Part shown: piece by piece, positions 1 to 9,028 of the stretch
How positions within the stretch are numbered: the first letter of the stretch is position 1
How the letters are laid out: every line of letters starts with the position of its first letter
Program-made: the position numbers and the translations under genes
Notes under the pieces: generated by a model
What the model was told of the DNA's origin: nothing
Databases searched by the model: none
The model's input: the letters and a program-made list of their open reading frames with translations, nothing else
Assembly: GCF_000407545.1 (NCBI RefSeq)
Contig: NZ_ASWH01000002.1
Coordinates: forward strand, 682,001-746,000
Direction: 5' to 3'
Length of the DNA stretch: 64,000 bases
Source of the DNA: Enterococcus gilvus ATCC BAA-350
GTDB lineage: Bacteria > Bacillota > Bacilli > Lactobacillales > Enterococcaceae

Positions 1-1151
1 TCCAAAATTAGAAATAAGTACTGGAAGAATACCTGTTTCTTTTTTCTATATAACTCAGGATTCGTTTGCTGCATTTCTTTCACATAGGTTCCACAAAATT
101 CCAAAAGCGCGGGATAATTTTGTTGAAAATAAATGATGTTGATCTCTGGCTGAATGGCTTCATAAGCCAAACTTGTCTCAAGTAATTGAAAATGCAAAAA
201 GCGGCTACGTGCCATGAACGCCTTCTGATTCTCTGGGTTATTCGCAATTTTAGGAAATACTTTCGATAGACTGACTAACAGATCTTGGCTCCAAGCGGTA
301 ACCAAAGAATCGTCCGCTGGTGATAACTCTTGATCCAACGATTCCGAACAGGTCGCATAATAGCAAAAAAACGCGTAGACCTCTGCTTCGCGAAATGTGT
401 CAGGAACCCTTCTAAAAAATGTATCGGAAAGCTCTTGACTGAAATTTTCAATTAGTAGATTGGCCGTTCGTTTTTCACTGATGTACTTTTTCTGCTGGAT
501 TCGCAAATTGGTCACATATAAATAGTACATCAAATTGTTTTTTTCATGGACCGTAAAATGAGCGCTATCGAACATCTGAAGCTTGGCTTGAATCAAACTT
601 CTGTCAGACGAAGTAAAAATATCCTCTTGCCCTCTGTATATCCGTGCAAAGAGTTCCGTTAAGAAGAGTCGAATATTTTTCTCACTTTTGCCTGTTAACC
701 GAAACTTTTTATCAATCTGAAGCTCAAAATCCTTAAGATTGTGATTCAATTTTTTATACGTGCTGTGGGCGATCGGATAACTGATCGTCTCTTTTTCTGA
801 GAATTCATTCAGAGATTTAAACTTCTCTAAACTCGCCCCTAATAAAATATTGAAGCTTATCGATTCTTTGACATAATTTTCCAACAAGGTATCTGAATTC
901 GCCGTCCCAGTACTTTCGACTTGAACAAAAGGCTCCTCTACAAAAAGGTGGATCTCCTTCGCCAAGCCAAATCGCTCCAAATCAAGAACCAATTGATCGA
1001 TCGTACTTTTCAAGACGTAATTTGACATTTCCAGGTCATCGGACAGTTCCTTCTTTGTCAAGGCAAAGTAAGGGCTTCGTTCGACCTTTTTCAACAATTG
1101 ATACTTCCGCCATTCTTCCTTTGCCAAAAAATTATCTAGCAAAACGATCAC
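1..1151 (-). CDS. Mga-like helix-turn-helix transcriptional regulator (3' end outside window)
   Basis: An uninterrupted minus-strand frame runs from a GTG at 1149-1151 to the window edge, about 383 codons, so the C-terminus is missing. The N-terminal 60 residues look like an Mga-type HTH: a leucine-rich helix, then KKELSDDLEMS, then a second helix rich in L and I. The rest is an all-helical, charged protein with no signal peptide, as in Mga/AtxA-type regulators with PRD-like domains. The GTG overlaps the end of the secreted-protein gene at 1132-1719, so it is probably the distal gene of the WxL operon. The likely role is positive control of the surface-protein locus. The family call comes from overall pattern, and the exact start (GTG, or TTG a few codons later) is uncertain. 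Confidence 0.7.
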   Translation of the reverse strand, partial: MIVLLDNFLAKEEWRKYQLLKKVERSPYFALTKKELSDDLEMSNYVLKSTIDQLVLDLERFGLAKEIHLFVEEPFVQVESTGTANSDTLLENYVKESISFNILLGASLEKFKSLNEFSEKETISYPIAHSTYKKLNHNLKDFELQIDKKFRLTGKSEKNIRLFLTELFARIYRGQEDIFTSSDRSLIQAKLQMFDSAHFTVHEKNNLMYYLYVTNLRIQQKKYISEKRTANLLIENFSQELSDTFFRRVPDTFREAEVYAFFCYYATCSESLDQELSPADDSLVTAWSQDLLVSLSKVFPKIANNPENQKAFMARSRFLHFQLLETSLAYEAIQPEINIIYFQQNYPALLEFCGTYVKEMQQTNPELYRKKKQVFFQYLFLIL

Positions 1152-1719
1152 TCACTCTCGCCTCTAATTTACCATTTGCTTCCCCATACAATACGACTCC
1201 AGACAAAAGATAAGCACTCTGCGCGATATCAGGAAAATCATTTGGTGCGCCGCTTCCTCCATCGCCCCCGTTTGGAGGTGTGACCACCTGTTCTTGTGAA
1301 AAGAACGCCTCATTAAGAATCAATACTTGATTTTCAGGATGTCTTTTTTTCATAGGAAGATAGGGATCGTCAGGGGGGAAATCTGTCGATTGTCTATTTT
1401 CCTTTTTCCACTCAGGTGTCGGAACATGCAGGTGATCTGGATTCTCTTGGTGTGTCTCCTCTTGTTCTTTTTCCGAAGTATTTTTTGTCTCCAAAGTCGT
1501 TTGGGCGCTAGTAGTCTCTGTTTCCTCTAATTCAATTTGCCCATCTATCTTTGCGCTTTCGCTCGTTTCGCTAGATACCTCTTGCTCGGTGATTGGAGTG
1601 ATCGTATTTTGAGGGTCTAAAGGATCATAGATGACCGTATTGCCAAATACGTGTTCAGAAAAAAGAAAAATCGATGCACCCAACGCGAACACCATTGATC
1701 GCGTGACCATTTTTTTCAT
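1132..1719 (-). CDS. Acidic secreted protein of the WxL locus, unknown function
   Basis: 195 residues. A signal peptide is clear: MKKMVTR, a hydrophobic stretch, then VFG|N near residue 27. The mature N-terminus (YDPLDPQNTITP) resembles the starts of the WxL proteins upstream. A long Glu/Thr/Ser-rich stretch at residues 40-95 should be extended and disordered. A Gly-rich GGDGGSG segment at about 150-156 and a short C-terminal segment (LLSGVVLYGEANGKLE) follow. No WxL motif, LPxTG motif or C-terminal membrane anchor is visible. It lies directly after the sortase gene and overlaps the regulator gene. I do not recognise a named family. It may be a secreted partner of the WxL complex. Confidence 0.75.
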   Translation of the reverse strand: MKKMVTRSMVFALGASIFLFSEHVFGNTVIYDPLDPQNTITPITEQEVSSETSESAKIDGQIELEETETTSAQTTLETKNTSEKEQEETHQENPDHLHVPTPEWKKENRQSTDFPPDDPYLPMKKRHPENQVLILNEAFFSQEQVVTPPNGGDGGSGAPNDFPDIAQSAYLLSGVVLYGEANGKLEARVSDRFAR

Positions 1720-1743
1720 TCTGTCACTCTCCTTTTCCGAAAC

Positions 1744-2505
1744 TTAATCACTGACTTTAGTGATTATTTTGATACCAACTAATAAACAAAATAAAAATGA
1801 AACTACGACAATTATACAATATAACCTATTATTTTGTTTCTTTTTCCTAATAATTTCCTGTTTATCATGAACTATTTTTTGTTTCGTCATTTGACCTGGT
1901 TTTTTAAACAACTGCCCCTTCACGATAAACCGTTGCTTCGTCTGCGTCGGCTTGTCACAAGTAATCAGAGTGATTTCGGACGTCCCATGATCATCTAAGA
2001 AACGCAGGTCTGTTTGATCAATAATTTTCGTTTCACTTACAATATATTGATAAAAGCCGCTTGCATCTTCAAAAAATATAGAATCTCCAATTGCTACCTT
2101 CAGCAGCTTGCCAAATAATAAGCTCTCTTTTCCCAAATGGTGACCAATCAAGACCACATTGTGATTTTCAGGCGTTCGTTCTGGAAACAAGGTTCCTGCA
2201 CCAACTAAAATTTCTTGATTCGTTACACCTGAAAAGACGGGGAGTCCTATGTCAACCTTCGGAATGATGAGTTGTCCAGATGCTTGAAATGTCTGGTTTC
2301 GCTGAAAGGCGAGTACATCTGCCAGATCTGGCGGCTGAACTGCCTCTAAGGGGACTTCAGCCGCCTTTTCACTCGTATAAGTTGTCTTGATGGTCACTTC
2401 TTGCGTTCTGTAAATAAGCAGTGCCTGTTTCATGAATGGTAAAAATAAGAAACTAATCGCTAGACAATAAATCAGTATTAAGCTAATCCTCAGTTTTTTT
2501 GTCAT
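1744..2505 (-). CDS. Sortase with N- and C-terminal membrane segments
   Basis: 253 residues. An N-terminal membrane anchor (residues 5-30) precedes a sortase beta-barrel. The expected active-site residues are visible: His in LIGHH (122/123), Cys in TLITCD (183) and Arg in QRFIV (192). A second hydrophobic segment near residues 228-248 is followed by a short tail, a layout more typical of class C sortases, while the catalytic region resembles class A. It should anchor LPxTG-type proteins to peptidoglycan on the outer face of the membrane. The probable local substrate is the IPATG protein at 5955-6341. The gene overlaps the upstream DUF916 gene by 23 nt, suggesting coupled translation. Confidence 0.88.
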   Translation of the reverse strand: MTKKLRISLILIYCLAISFLFLPFMKQALLIYRTQEVTIKTTYTSEKAAEVPLEAVQPPDLADVLAFQRNQTFQASGQLIIPKVDIGLPVFSGVTNQEILVGAGTLFPERTPENHNVVLIGHHLGKESLLFGKLLKVAIGDSIFFEDASGFYQYIVSETKIIDQTDLRFLDDHGTSEITLITCDKPTQTKQRFIVKGQLFKKPGQMTKQKIVHDKQEIIRKKKQNNRLYCIIVVVSFLFCLLVGIKIITKVSD

Positions 2506-3568
2506 TTTTTTTCTTGCGCCATAGTAAGAACAAAAGAATCAACAATAGTAATAAAACACCAATCAGAATATAGATCCATGTGTGATCCTTCTTGATCGTG
2601 ACATCTGAGTCATTCAATTTCTTCGCTACATCTGCTTTGATCTCGAAGTCCTTTTCTAAGGACCAATGATAACGAAAAGCCTCTTCTTTTTGCGCACCTT
2701 TTTCTTTGAATTTAAATGTGCCATCCGATTCTTTTTGACCGTAAGCTTCGATTTTCATCGTATATTCGTCAGCTTGCAGACGTTCTCCGTTCAACGGAAC
2801 CGATATATTAAAGTTCGAATTTGGCGCCATTTGCATTTCTGATTTTTCATCGGTATATAGTGCTTCAGAACTTCCCTTTTTGGTGATGATTGTTTTTGTT
2901 GCTAAGTTATTTAAATACGTCCCATTCGGATTTTGAAGATTTCCCTGAATAACATTCCGTGCATTACGCTGATTTGGATCGACGTTATTCAATTTCAAAT
3001 CTGGAGAGCCGTTTTCTGTTGTTTGACGCATCAATAAAGCCACGACATAGGAATACTCATTTTTGATCGCTAAACCTTTATCGTTGTTATCTGATGATGC
3101 TTTCGCTTCTTCCGATTGTTTTTCTTTGAACGTGATTCCTCCAGCAATAACACCGTCAAATTTTTCATTCGGCATATGTATGTTCACTTTATATTCGGCA
3201 GCAGATTTTGGTTTTAATGTGATCTCCGATGGTGCTTCAACGTACTCTTTTAAGTTGTATTTTAGTGAAGGATCGGGTTTGATCGTATTCTTGCTGTATT
3301 CTACAACGCCATTACCGTTAGTCGTGGCGCTGTTGATTTGTGCTTCCACGACAACTTCTTTATCTGTGTCGTTTCGCAAATCAACGGTCAATGTTTCTTT
3401 TTGATCTGGTGAAAGCATCAAGTCAAAGTAGGTTTTGTTTTTATCAATTTGGTTTTCTGAGGCTTTTGGTGTCACTGCAAAATTAAATTCTGAGGCATAG
3501 CCAGCGGTTGTTCCCATTAATAAACTAAAAAAAGCGATACATAGCGATGTTATTTTTTTATACTTCAT
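2483..3568 (-). CDS. DUF916/DUF3324 WxL-interacting membrane protein (CscA-like)
   Basis: 361 residues. A signal peptide ends near AGYA|S (residue 25). A DUF916-like beta-sandwich domain follows, starting FNFAVTPKASENQ and containing the family's DLMLSPDQKETLTV stretch, and then a second beta domain (DUF3324-like). A single C-terminal membrane helix (about 332-350, rich in I and L) and a basic tail (RKKKNDKKTED) anchor it. Proteins of this type tether WxL proteins to the cell surface and bind peptidoglycan. The ribosome binding site AAAGGA precedes the ATG. It sits between the WxL genes and the sortase, as in csc clusters. Confidence 0.92.
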   Translation of the reverse strand: MKYKKITSLCIAFFSLLMGTTAGYASEFNFAVTPKASENQIDKNKTYFDLMLSPDQKETLTVDLRNDTDKEVVVEAQINSATTNGNGVVEYSKNTIKPDPSLKYNLKEYVEAPSEITLKPKSAAEYKVNIHMPNEKFDGVIAGGITFKEKQSEEAKASSDNNDKGLAIKNEYSYVVALLMRQTTENGSPDLKLNNVDPNQRNARNVIQGNLQNPNGTYLNNLATKTIITKKGSSEALYTDEKSEMQMAPNSNFNISVPLNGERLQADEYTMKIEAYGQKESDGTFKFKEKGAQKEEAFRYHWSLEKDFEIKADVAKKLNDSDVTIKKDHTWIYILIGVLLLLLILLFLLWRKKKNDKKTED

Positions 3569-3637
3569 TGTCTAGTTTTCCTTTCATTGAAAGAAAGGGA
3601 TGCAAGAAGCACCCCTTCTTCAATTAAATAGTTATGA

Positions 3638-4375
3638 TTAGTTTCCAGGTGCGTCGGTTAGTACCCACGTGAAGGTTGTTGAATATTTTTTCGCATATTT
3701 TGTTGTTGAACCAGGTACGCTTAATTCAATGCTGTTGGCACCTGTTGTTGCATCGGTTCCCCAGTTATTTAAATAGGTTCCTGCACCTTGGCCTGCTTTT
3801 GCAGCCATGACGTCTTGTAATTCACCAGTTGGATCGGCAACAATCGTCGCTTTACCCGTAGGTTTTGCTGAATCGGATGCTGTAACGACATTTCCGTTCT
3901 TAAATGTTACTTCAGCTCCGGTCAATTCTTTTGCATCTTCTGTTTTGAACTGGCTGTTTTGTTTTACTTGCAATGTCCAACCTGCTTCTGTTCCGCGGTT
4001 ATCTGTTACTTGGACAAAGTTAGGACCAGTTTTTTCATTGCTGTCTTTATCAAGATATTTTTGCGCTTTTGCTTTGTATACCTCGTCTTTTGAGGTGATT
4101 TTTTGTGTTCCGAAATCTAAGCTTGATGCATAATCGATCGATAATGGGCCATTCGTTCCTGGTTTAGGACCTGTTGGGTCTGTTGGATCGACTGGCGTAA
4201 CTGGTTTCGTTGGATCAGTTGGATCGACTGGATTTGTTGGGTCTGTATTAGGTGTAAACGTGATGACCCCGTTTGTGTCGTAATTGCCGCCATCTGCCGC
4301 AAAAGTTGTTGTTGTGCTCAAGCCAATACTTGCTAAAATAGCTGTTGCTAGAAATAAAGAACCAAATTTTTTCAT
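3638..4375 (-). CDS. WxL domain surface protein
   Basis: 245 residues. The signal peptide is cleaved near TFA|ADGG. A short N-terminal segment (YDTNGVITF) leads into a proline-rich linker of PVDPTDPT-type repeats at residues 45-75, then a WxL domain. The two diagnostic motifs are GWTL in the middle and TWVL close to the C-terminus, which ends TDAPGN. WxL domains bind peptidoglycan non-covalently. This is the last of three short WxL genes in tandem and is nearest the DUF916 gene. AAAGGAG lies upstream of the ATG. Confidence 0.95.
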   Translation of the reverse strand: MKKFGSLFLATAILASIGLSTTTTFAADGGNYDTNGVITFTPNTDPTNPVDPTDPTKPVTPVDPTDPTGPKPGTNGPLSIDYASSLDFGTQKITSKDEVYKAKAQKYLDKDSNEKTGPNFVQVTDNRGTEAGWTLQVKQNSQFKTEDAKELTGAEVTFKNGNVVTASDSAKPTGKATIVADPTGELQDVMAAKAGQGAGTYLNNWGTDATTGANSIELSVPGSTTKYAKKYSTTFTWVLTDAPGN

Positions 4376-4399
4376 TGTGATAGTCTCCTTTTATTTGAA

Positions 4400-5179
4400 T
4401 TAATTGCCAGGTACGTCAGATAAGCTCCATGTCAATGTTGTACTGTATTTCACAGCATCTTTAGGGGTGCTGCCGGGTACAGCCAAAGTGATTGCTTTTG
4501 TCACGTCTGCATCAACTTCTTTGCCATCTTTGTCTTTTTCTTTTACTGATTCAGCCGTTCCCCAACGATTGACGTAGGTTCCTGCACCTTGATTTGTTTT
4601 CGCTGACATAACCAGACTTTCTGCACCTGCAGGATCTAAGGAAATCGTTGCTGCCGCTGTAGGATGTACGGCTGTCGAATTGCTGGCAACCGTCGGACTA
4701 ACCAATTTAACCGCTGAGCCCGTTAACGTATCATTCAATGTGCTTGCCGCTTTGAATTGACCGTTTTGTTTTACCTTCAACGTCCATCCGCCGTTACTTC
4801 CACGGTTGTCTGAGACTTGAACATAGTTTGGCTTTGCTGCACTGCCATCTTTAAATTGTTGTGCTCTTGCATAGTACACTTCATCTTTATTGGTGATCTT
4901 ATTTACACCAAAATCAAGTGATGACGCATAGTCGATGGATAACGGACCATCGGTTCCTGGATTCGGACCATTTGGATCTGTCGGATCGACCGGTTCGACC
5001 GGTTTAGACGGATCAGGATCAGTGGGGTCCACTGGTTTTGTTGGATCAGGATTTGGAATAAATTCCACCGCACCATTTGATGTGTAATCTGTGTCTGCTG
5101 CATGTGAAATAACACCGCCGACTGTTGAAAGTGATAGTGCTGCAAGTGTCGCAACGGTCATTAACCTTACTTTTTTCAT
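4400..5179 (-). CDS. WxL domain surface protein
   Basis: 259 residues, paralogous to its neighbours. The signal peptide ends ISHA|ADTD. The mature start YTSNGAVEFIPNPDP, a proline linker of DPTKPVDPTDPDPSKPVEPV type and a WxL domain follow. The two motifs are GWTL (with a preceding SNG) and TWSL, with terminal SDVPGN. It lies 24 nt upstream of the next WxL gene and probably shares its transcript. The proline linker repeats at DNA level and could recombine with those of the adjacent genes. Confidence 0.95.
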   Translation of the reverse strand: MKKVRLMTVATLAALSLSTVGGVISHAADTDYTSNGAVEFIPNPDPTKPVDPTDPDPSKPVEPVDPTDPNGPNPGTDGPLSIDYASSLDFGVNKITNKDEVYYARAQQFKDGSAAKPNYVQVSDNRGSNGGWTLKVKQNGQFKAASTLNDTLTGSAVKLVSPTVASNSTAVHPTAAATISLDPAGAESLVMSAKTNQGAGTYVNRWGTAESVKEKDKDGKEVDADVTKAITLAVPGSTPKDAVKYSTTLTWSLSDVPGN

Positions 5180-5254
5180 CTTTTTTTCTCCTCACATCTT
5201 TTAGTGTCGTTGCCAAACTTTTTTTATTCATAAAAATCGGAAACGACCGTTATT

Positions 5255-5977
5255 TTAAGGAACATCTTTTAATGTCCATGTTACTGTTGTTTGATACTTT
5301 TTCGCATATTTGACTGTTTTCCCAGGAACCTTCAACTGAATCGCTTGTCCACCTGTGGCTTCGTTGGTCCCAAAACGGTACAGCCATGTTCCGAATCCTT
5401 TATCTGTGTCGGCTGTTATTACATTGATCTCCGCATCAAGCGGTAAAGAAAATCCGCTGCTTGCAACAGGTGCATACGCATTTGAAAGATTCGAGATCAT
5501 TCCACCTTGAGTAAATATCAATTCAGCACCGCTTAATTTTTGAGATTCAGAAGTTTGAAACTGACCGTTTTGTTTGACTCCTAACTTCCATCCACTACCC
5601 GTTCCTCGAACGTCTGTGACCTGTACATAGTTTGGACCCTTTTTCTTAACACCGTCAAAATCAGTGTATTCTTGTGCATGAGCATAATAGGTCTCATCCT
5701 TCGTAGAGATCGCTTGATTCCCGAATTGGATACTTGAAGAAAAATCAAGAGATAAACTGCCGCCTGTACCTGCCGGAGGTCCAACTGGATTTGTCGGATC
5801 AACAGGAACAACTGGCTTTGTAGGATCTGGGAGCAGCGGGTCAAGTGGTTTTGTTGTCGTTCCCCCACCACTTTGATACTTCATATGTGTGTTCGTATCT
5901 TCTGCATGTGCGCCCGTTCCTCCAATAAATAGAAGCGAGACCATCAGAAAAATACTAACGAATGGTATGTGTTTCAG
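5255..5977 (-). CDS. WxL domain surface protein, probable CTG start
   Basis: About 240 residues from the proposed CTG at 5975-5977. The first in-frame ATG is at 5942-5944 but has no ribosome binding site and would leave a signal peptide with no basic N-terminus. From the CTG, read as Met, the protein begins with KH, then a hydrophobic run, then AHA|ED, a proper signal peptide. AAAGGAGG lies 9 nt upstream. A proline linker and a WxL domain follow (GWKL, then TWTL, ending KDVP). The gene would overlap the LPxTG-like gene by 23 nt. The WxL assignment is firm; the CTG start is inference. Confidence 0.88.
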   Translation of the reverse strand: MKHIPFVSIFLMVSLLFIGGTGAHAEDTNTHMKYQSGGGTTTKPLDPLLPDPTKPVVPVDPTNPVGPPAGTGGSLSLDFSSSIQFGNQAISTKDETYYAHAQEYTDFDGVKKKGPNYVQVTDVRGTGSGWKLGVKQNGQFQTSESQKLSGAELIFTQGGMISNLSNAYAPVASSGFSLPLDAEINVITADTDKGFGTWLYRFGTNEATGGQAIQLKVPGKTVKYAKKYQTTVTWTLKDVP

Positions 5978-6341
5978 TGTTCTCGCCCTCCTTTAGCTTG
6001 AAGAAAACAAATGCTAACAAGACAACGCCGATCAATGAGGTGACCACATTTGAAGTATCCCCTGTAGCTGGAATGATCGTTCCTTCTCCTTTATAGGAAG
6101 GTAACGCGCCGGCATAGCCCGTCGTTGAATGTCCAGATTCCTGAGCGCCCTGTTCAGGAATAGCGGCAGAACCGCCCTCTTTTTGGGATTCCTCTTTTTT
6201 TGTGGGCTTTTTAGGATACTCATATTTTCCATAAAAGGCGGTAACCCCATTGCTATCATATTCCGCATCTGCGGCAAAAGCCGGAACAGCAGTAAACAGC
6301 AACACTATTAGTAGCAAACTTTTTATAGCTAATCGTTTCAT
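5955..6341 (-). CDS. Small LPxTG-like cell-wall anchored protein (CscD-like)
   Basis: 128 residues. The signal peptide ends AFA|AD. The mature part is short and carries lysine/glutamate and glycine-rich segments. Near the C-terminus is IPATG (90-94), a variant of the LPxTG sortase motif, followed by a hydrophobic helix (about 98-114) and a charged tail. Small LPxTG proteins are regular members of csc/WxL clusters. The sortase encoded four genes downstream is the obvious processing enzyme. The start follows AGGTGAG, which overlaps the stop of the large WxL gene. Confidence 0.85.
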   Translation of the reverse strand: MKRLAIKSLLLIVLLFTAVPAFAADAEYDSNGVTAFYGKYEYPKKPTKKEESQKEGGSAAIPEQGAQESGHSTTGYAGALPSYKGEGTIIPATGDTSNVVTSLIGVVLLAFVFFKLKEGENTETHTIR

Positions 6342-6349
6342 CTACTCAC

Positions 6350-9028
6350 CTAATTTCCTGGAACATCTTCTAATTGCCATGAGAGTTTTCCTGAATATTC
6401 ACCCACCCGTTGCTTTTCAACGGGGACACTCAACTTGAAGCCGTTGTTTCCTGTCCATCCAGCGGAAATATCCTTGGAGCCATCAGAAGAAAATGATCCG
6501 GATTCTACGATTTGCGAAGCTGTGGTGATCGGTTTTTCACCTAATGTCGACGTATAATATAAAGCATCCTCTAAAGAGATCGTCCCATTTTTTAGTGTTT
6601 CAGATTGGCTCAACGTCAATCGCCAAGGCTTTCTTGCTCCGCCTCGTGTGTCGGAGACTACAAGAGTACCTGTAGCTGTTGGACGATAGGTCTCCAATTT
6701 GTTCGAAACAGAATTACTACCAAATTCCAGTCCATTTGGAACGGAAACTAATGATAAACTTCCTACTACTGTGATCTTTGTACCCGCTTTAAATGTTGCG
6801 TCACGATAAGTCATATCTGTTTTAGGATTAATATTACCAATTGAATTATTCGTACTTGGTCGGTCCGCCTCGCTTAATGCCGTGATCGGACCGCTCTGGT
6901 CTTGCAAGAAAAATTGTAAGACATCTCCTCGTGTAATTTGTATCGTTGATATATCAATCGTCCATTTCCCATCGGCTCCTACTAGTTGCCCAGGAATTCC
7001 AGATGGTTGACCATTGACGGTAAATGTTATAATACTGTTAGGTTCCCCAGTTCCTGTTAATTGCTTCGTAATGCTTTGGATGCCATCCGCATGATCGACT
7101 TTCGCAGGTTCTGGTGGTGTGACATCGATGACAGTGGTAGTGATTGGTGTTGGTGTGATCCAAGGTCCGCGTTCTGCGATTCCTGAGATATTTTCTCCAG
7201 CTTTTTGGAATTTGACGGGTGTGCTTGTGTCTGTGTAAGAGACATAGCCATTTTTATCTGTCAGTAGATTGTCTCGGACATTCCCGTTTGTATCTGTCAG
7301 TTTCACCTTCGCCTGGTTTTCTGACGCATACACAGGAATATACTTGATCTCCCCGCCAACTAAACCATTGTTATCGGGTACTTCACCAATAATTACTCGG
7401 CCTTTGATTGTCTTATCGGCATCTGTCACAGGTGTCCATTCGATTTTAGGATCTTGGTTCATCCCTGAAATTCGGCGATAGTTCGCCTGCTTGAATTGGT
7501 CCAATCCAGCAACGGATGTCGTCACAGCCTCTCTCGAACCACTCCCCGTAACTTTCAAACTCGGTACTTTCGCATAGGTTTCACTTGACGGCCCTAAAAC
7601 AGGCACGCCAACCTTCCAAAGATCAACATCTGAATCTAGAATTGAAAACGTATTGTTCGCTTCACTTCCATACGCGACATTAACCGCGATTTGCGAGTTA
7701 TTCAGGTTTCTCAAATCATATTGAGCAGGACTGTTCAACGTGAAGGAGTTCCCCGTTCGACTGACACTCCCAGTTCCTATACCGTTCGCTGCCATATTGA
7801 TCAACGGTTGATTACTTGTTCCGATTACATAAAAGAAACTTCCCGGCTCCGCGTTTAAATACGTATTGTTGGCACTAAATGCAACGATCGACCCAGCCAA
7901 TTGTTTACTTGTTAGATTGACAACTGCGCCTTTTTTGATCGTCATTCCCGCACCAGTATCATCAAAACGTACCGCATTCCCAGGCATGTCTACGTTAAAT
8001 ACACTGTTCTCTCCAACCGTCAGCGCTAAATAATAGCTGTAAACTGCTGGATAGGTTCGCCCTGTCGTTTGTGTTTGACCAACATCAACATGACAATTTT
8101 TTCCTATCGTGAATTCTCTTGAAGCCCCCGTTGATCCAGCACTAGCACGTACGTTGTACCAAAATACAGAGAAATCATAGTAATTGACGTTTCCTTTATA
8201 ATTCGTGCCGTCTTCCATGATCAAGCTTCCTAGATAAAAGTTTTCAGCACGGGTATTGATGTTCATATTGCCATAGACTCTGACTTCTGAGTGTGAAGCC
8301 CTCGCTAATCGTTGTACCCCAGATTCAGCTGTGATATTCCCAAAGCGATACTTCCATTTTGCTCCAAAAGTATAATTTAGACGGTTCCCAACGATGTCTT
8401 CAGAATACGCTCCGCCATACCTTTGGTTTAGGGTGATATCATGCATATGAAAAGAACCCGTAGCATTTTGAGGTGAAGCTAAATAAATGGAAGAATCTTT
8501 GAAATCAACACGGTGCCCTTGACCGTCGATCTCCAGATCATTTTTTCTGGCGTAAGTCGACAAGGTCCCATCTGAAGCACTTGGGTTGTCAAAGCTTTTG
8601 GATAAGGATATCTTAGTAATCGTTTCATTCCGAATCGCTTTGACAAAATCTGACCAGTTATCCACGACCGCTTCATTTGCTGCTAATGCACGAATCTTTG
8701 CCTTTTTGGCTTCTGGTTCCTTCTCACTCGTTTCCGAAGATGCTGTTTTATCTGTTGAGTTATCAGAATTTTCTGTCTTTTCATCACGAGGAGCTGTCGA
8801 ACTTGTTTCTGCTGACGGTATGTCTTCAGATGATGAATCCATCACACGATCATCTGTTTTACTCTCATCAGTAGAAGATTGGATACTATTACTTAGATCT
8901 CCTACCTCCGTTTGCTCAGTGGAACGCGTACTTTCTTGTGTGGTTTCTTCAGCATTCACATGAGGAACTTGGAAATATGGAAGTAAAATGATTAAAAATA
9001 AGACTACTTTAATTTTGCGTCTTAACAT
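6350..9028 (-). CDS. Large WxL surface protein with pectate-lyase-like beta-helix region
   Basis: 892 residues and first gene of the WxL operon. The signal peptide (LRRKIKVVLFLIILLPYF) ends near VNA|EE. Residues 25-110 form a Ser/Thr/Glu-rich stalk. Residues 120-500 have the repeating short-strand, Asn/Gly-rich pattern of a right-handed beta-helix, annotated elsewhere as a pectate lyase-like adhesive domain. An Ig-like module around 650-735 includes GTGEPNSIITFTVNG. The C-terminus is a WxL domain (WRL, then SWQL, ending EDVPGN). It is probably an adhesin held on the wall by the WxL domain. A strong AAAGGAGGTGAG site precedes the ATG. Confidence 0.9.
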   Translation of the reverse strand: MLRRKIKVVLFLIILLPYFQVPHVNAEETTQESTRSTEQTEVGDLSNSIQSSTDESKTDDRVMDSSSEDIPSAETSSTAPRDEKTENSDNSTDKTASSETSEKEPEAKKAKIRALAANEAVVDNWSDFVKAIRNETITKISLSKSFDNPSASDGTLSTYARKNDLEIDGQGHRVDFKDSSIYLASPQNATGSFHMHDITLNQRYGGAYSEDIVGNRLNYTFGAKWKYRFGNITAESGVQRLARASHSEVRVYGNMNINTRAENFYLGSLIMEDGTNYKGNVNYYDFSVFWYNVRASAGSTGASREFTIGKNCHVDVGQTQTTGRTYPAVYSYYLALTVGENSVFNVDMPGNAVRFDDTGAGMTIKKGAVVNLTSKQLAGSIVAFSANNTYLNAEPGSFFYVIGTSNQPLINMAANGIGTGSVSRTGNSFTLNSPAQYDLRNLNNSQIAVNVAYGSEANNTFSILDSDVDLWKVGVPVLGPSSETYAKVPSLKVTGSGSREAVTTSVAGLDQFKQANYRRISGMNQDPKIEWTPVTDADKTIKGRVIIGEVPDNNGLVGGEIKYIPVYASENQAKVKLTDTNGNVRDNLLTDKNGYVSYTDTSTPVKFQKAGENISGIAERGPWITPTPITTTVIDVTPPEPAKVDHADGIQSITKQLTGTGEPNSIITFTVNGQPSGIPGQLVGADGKWTIDISTIQITRGDVLQFFLQDQSGPITALSEADRPSTNNSIGNINPKTDMTYRDATFKAGTKITVVGSLSLVSVPNGLEFGSNSVSNKLETYRPTATGTLVVSDTRGGARKPWRLTLSQSETLKNGTISLEDALYYTSTLGEKPITTASQIVESGSFSSDGSKDISAGWTGNNGFKLSVPVEKQRVGEYSGKLSWQLEDVPGN

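Noticed and set aside
1022..1213. Plus-strand ORFs opposite the WxL operon
   Set aside because: They are antisense to well-supported genes and lack ribosome binding sites. The same holds for other long antisense frames in the P-type ATPase, lacZ and PTS genes.
4117..5871. Gln/Ile-rich overlapping frames in the WxL genes
   Set aside because: They arise from the proline-linker repeats read in another frame; the WxL frames have signal peptides and conserved motifs.
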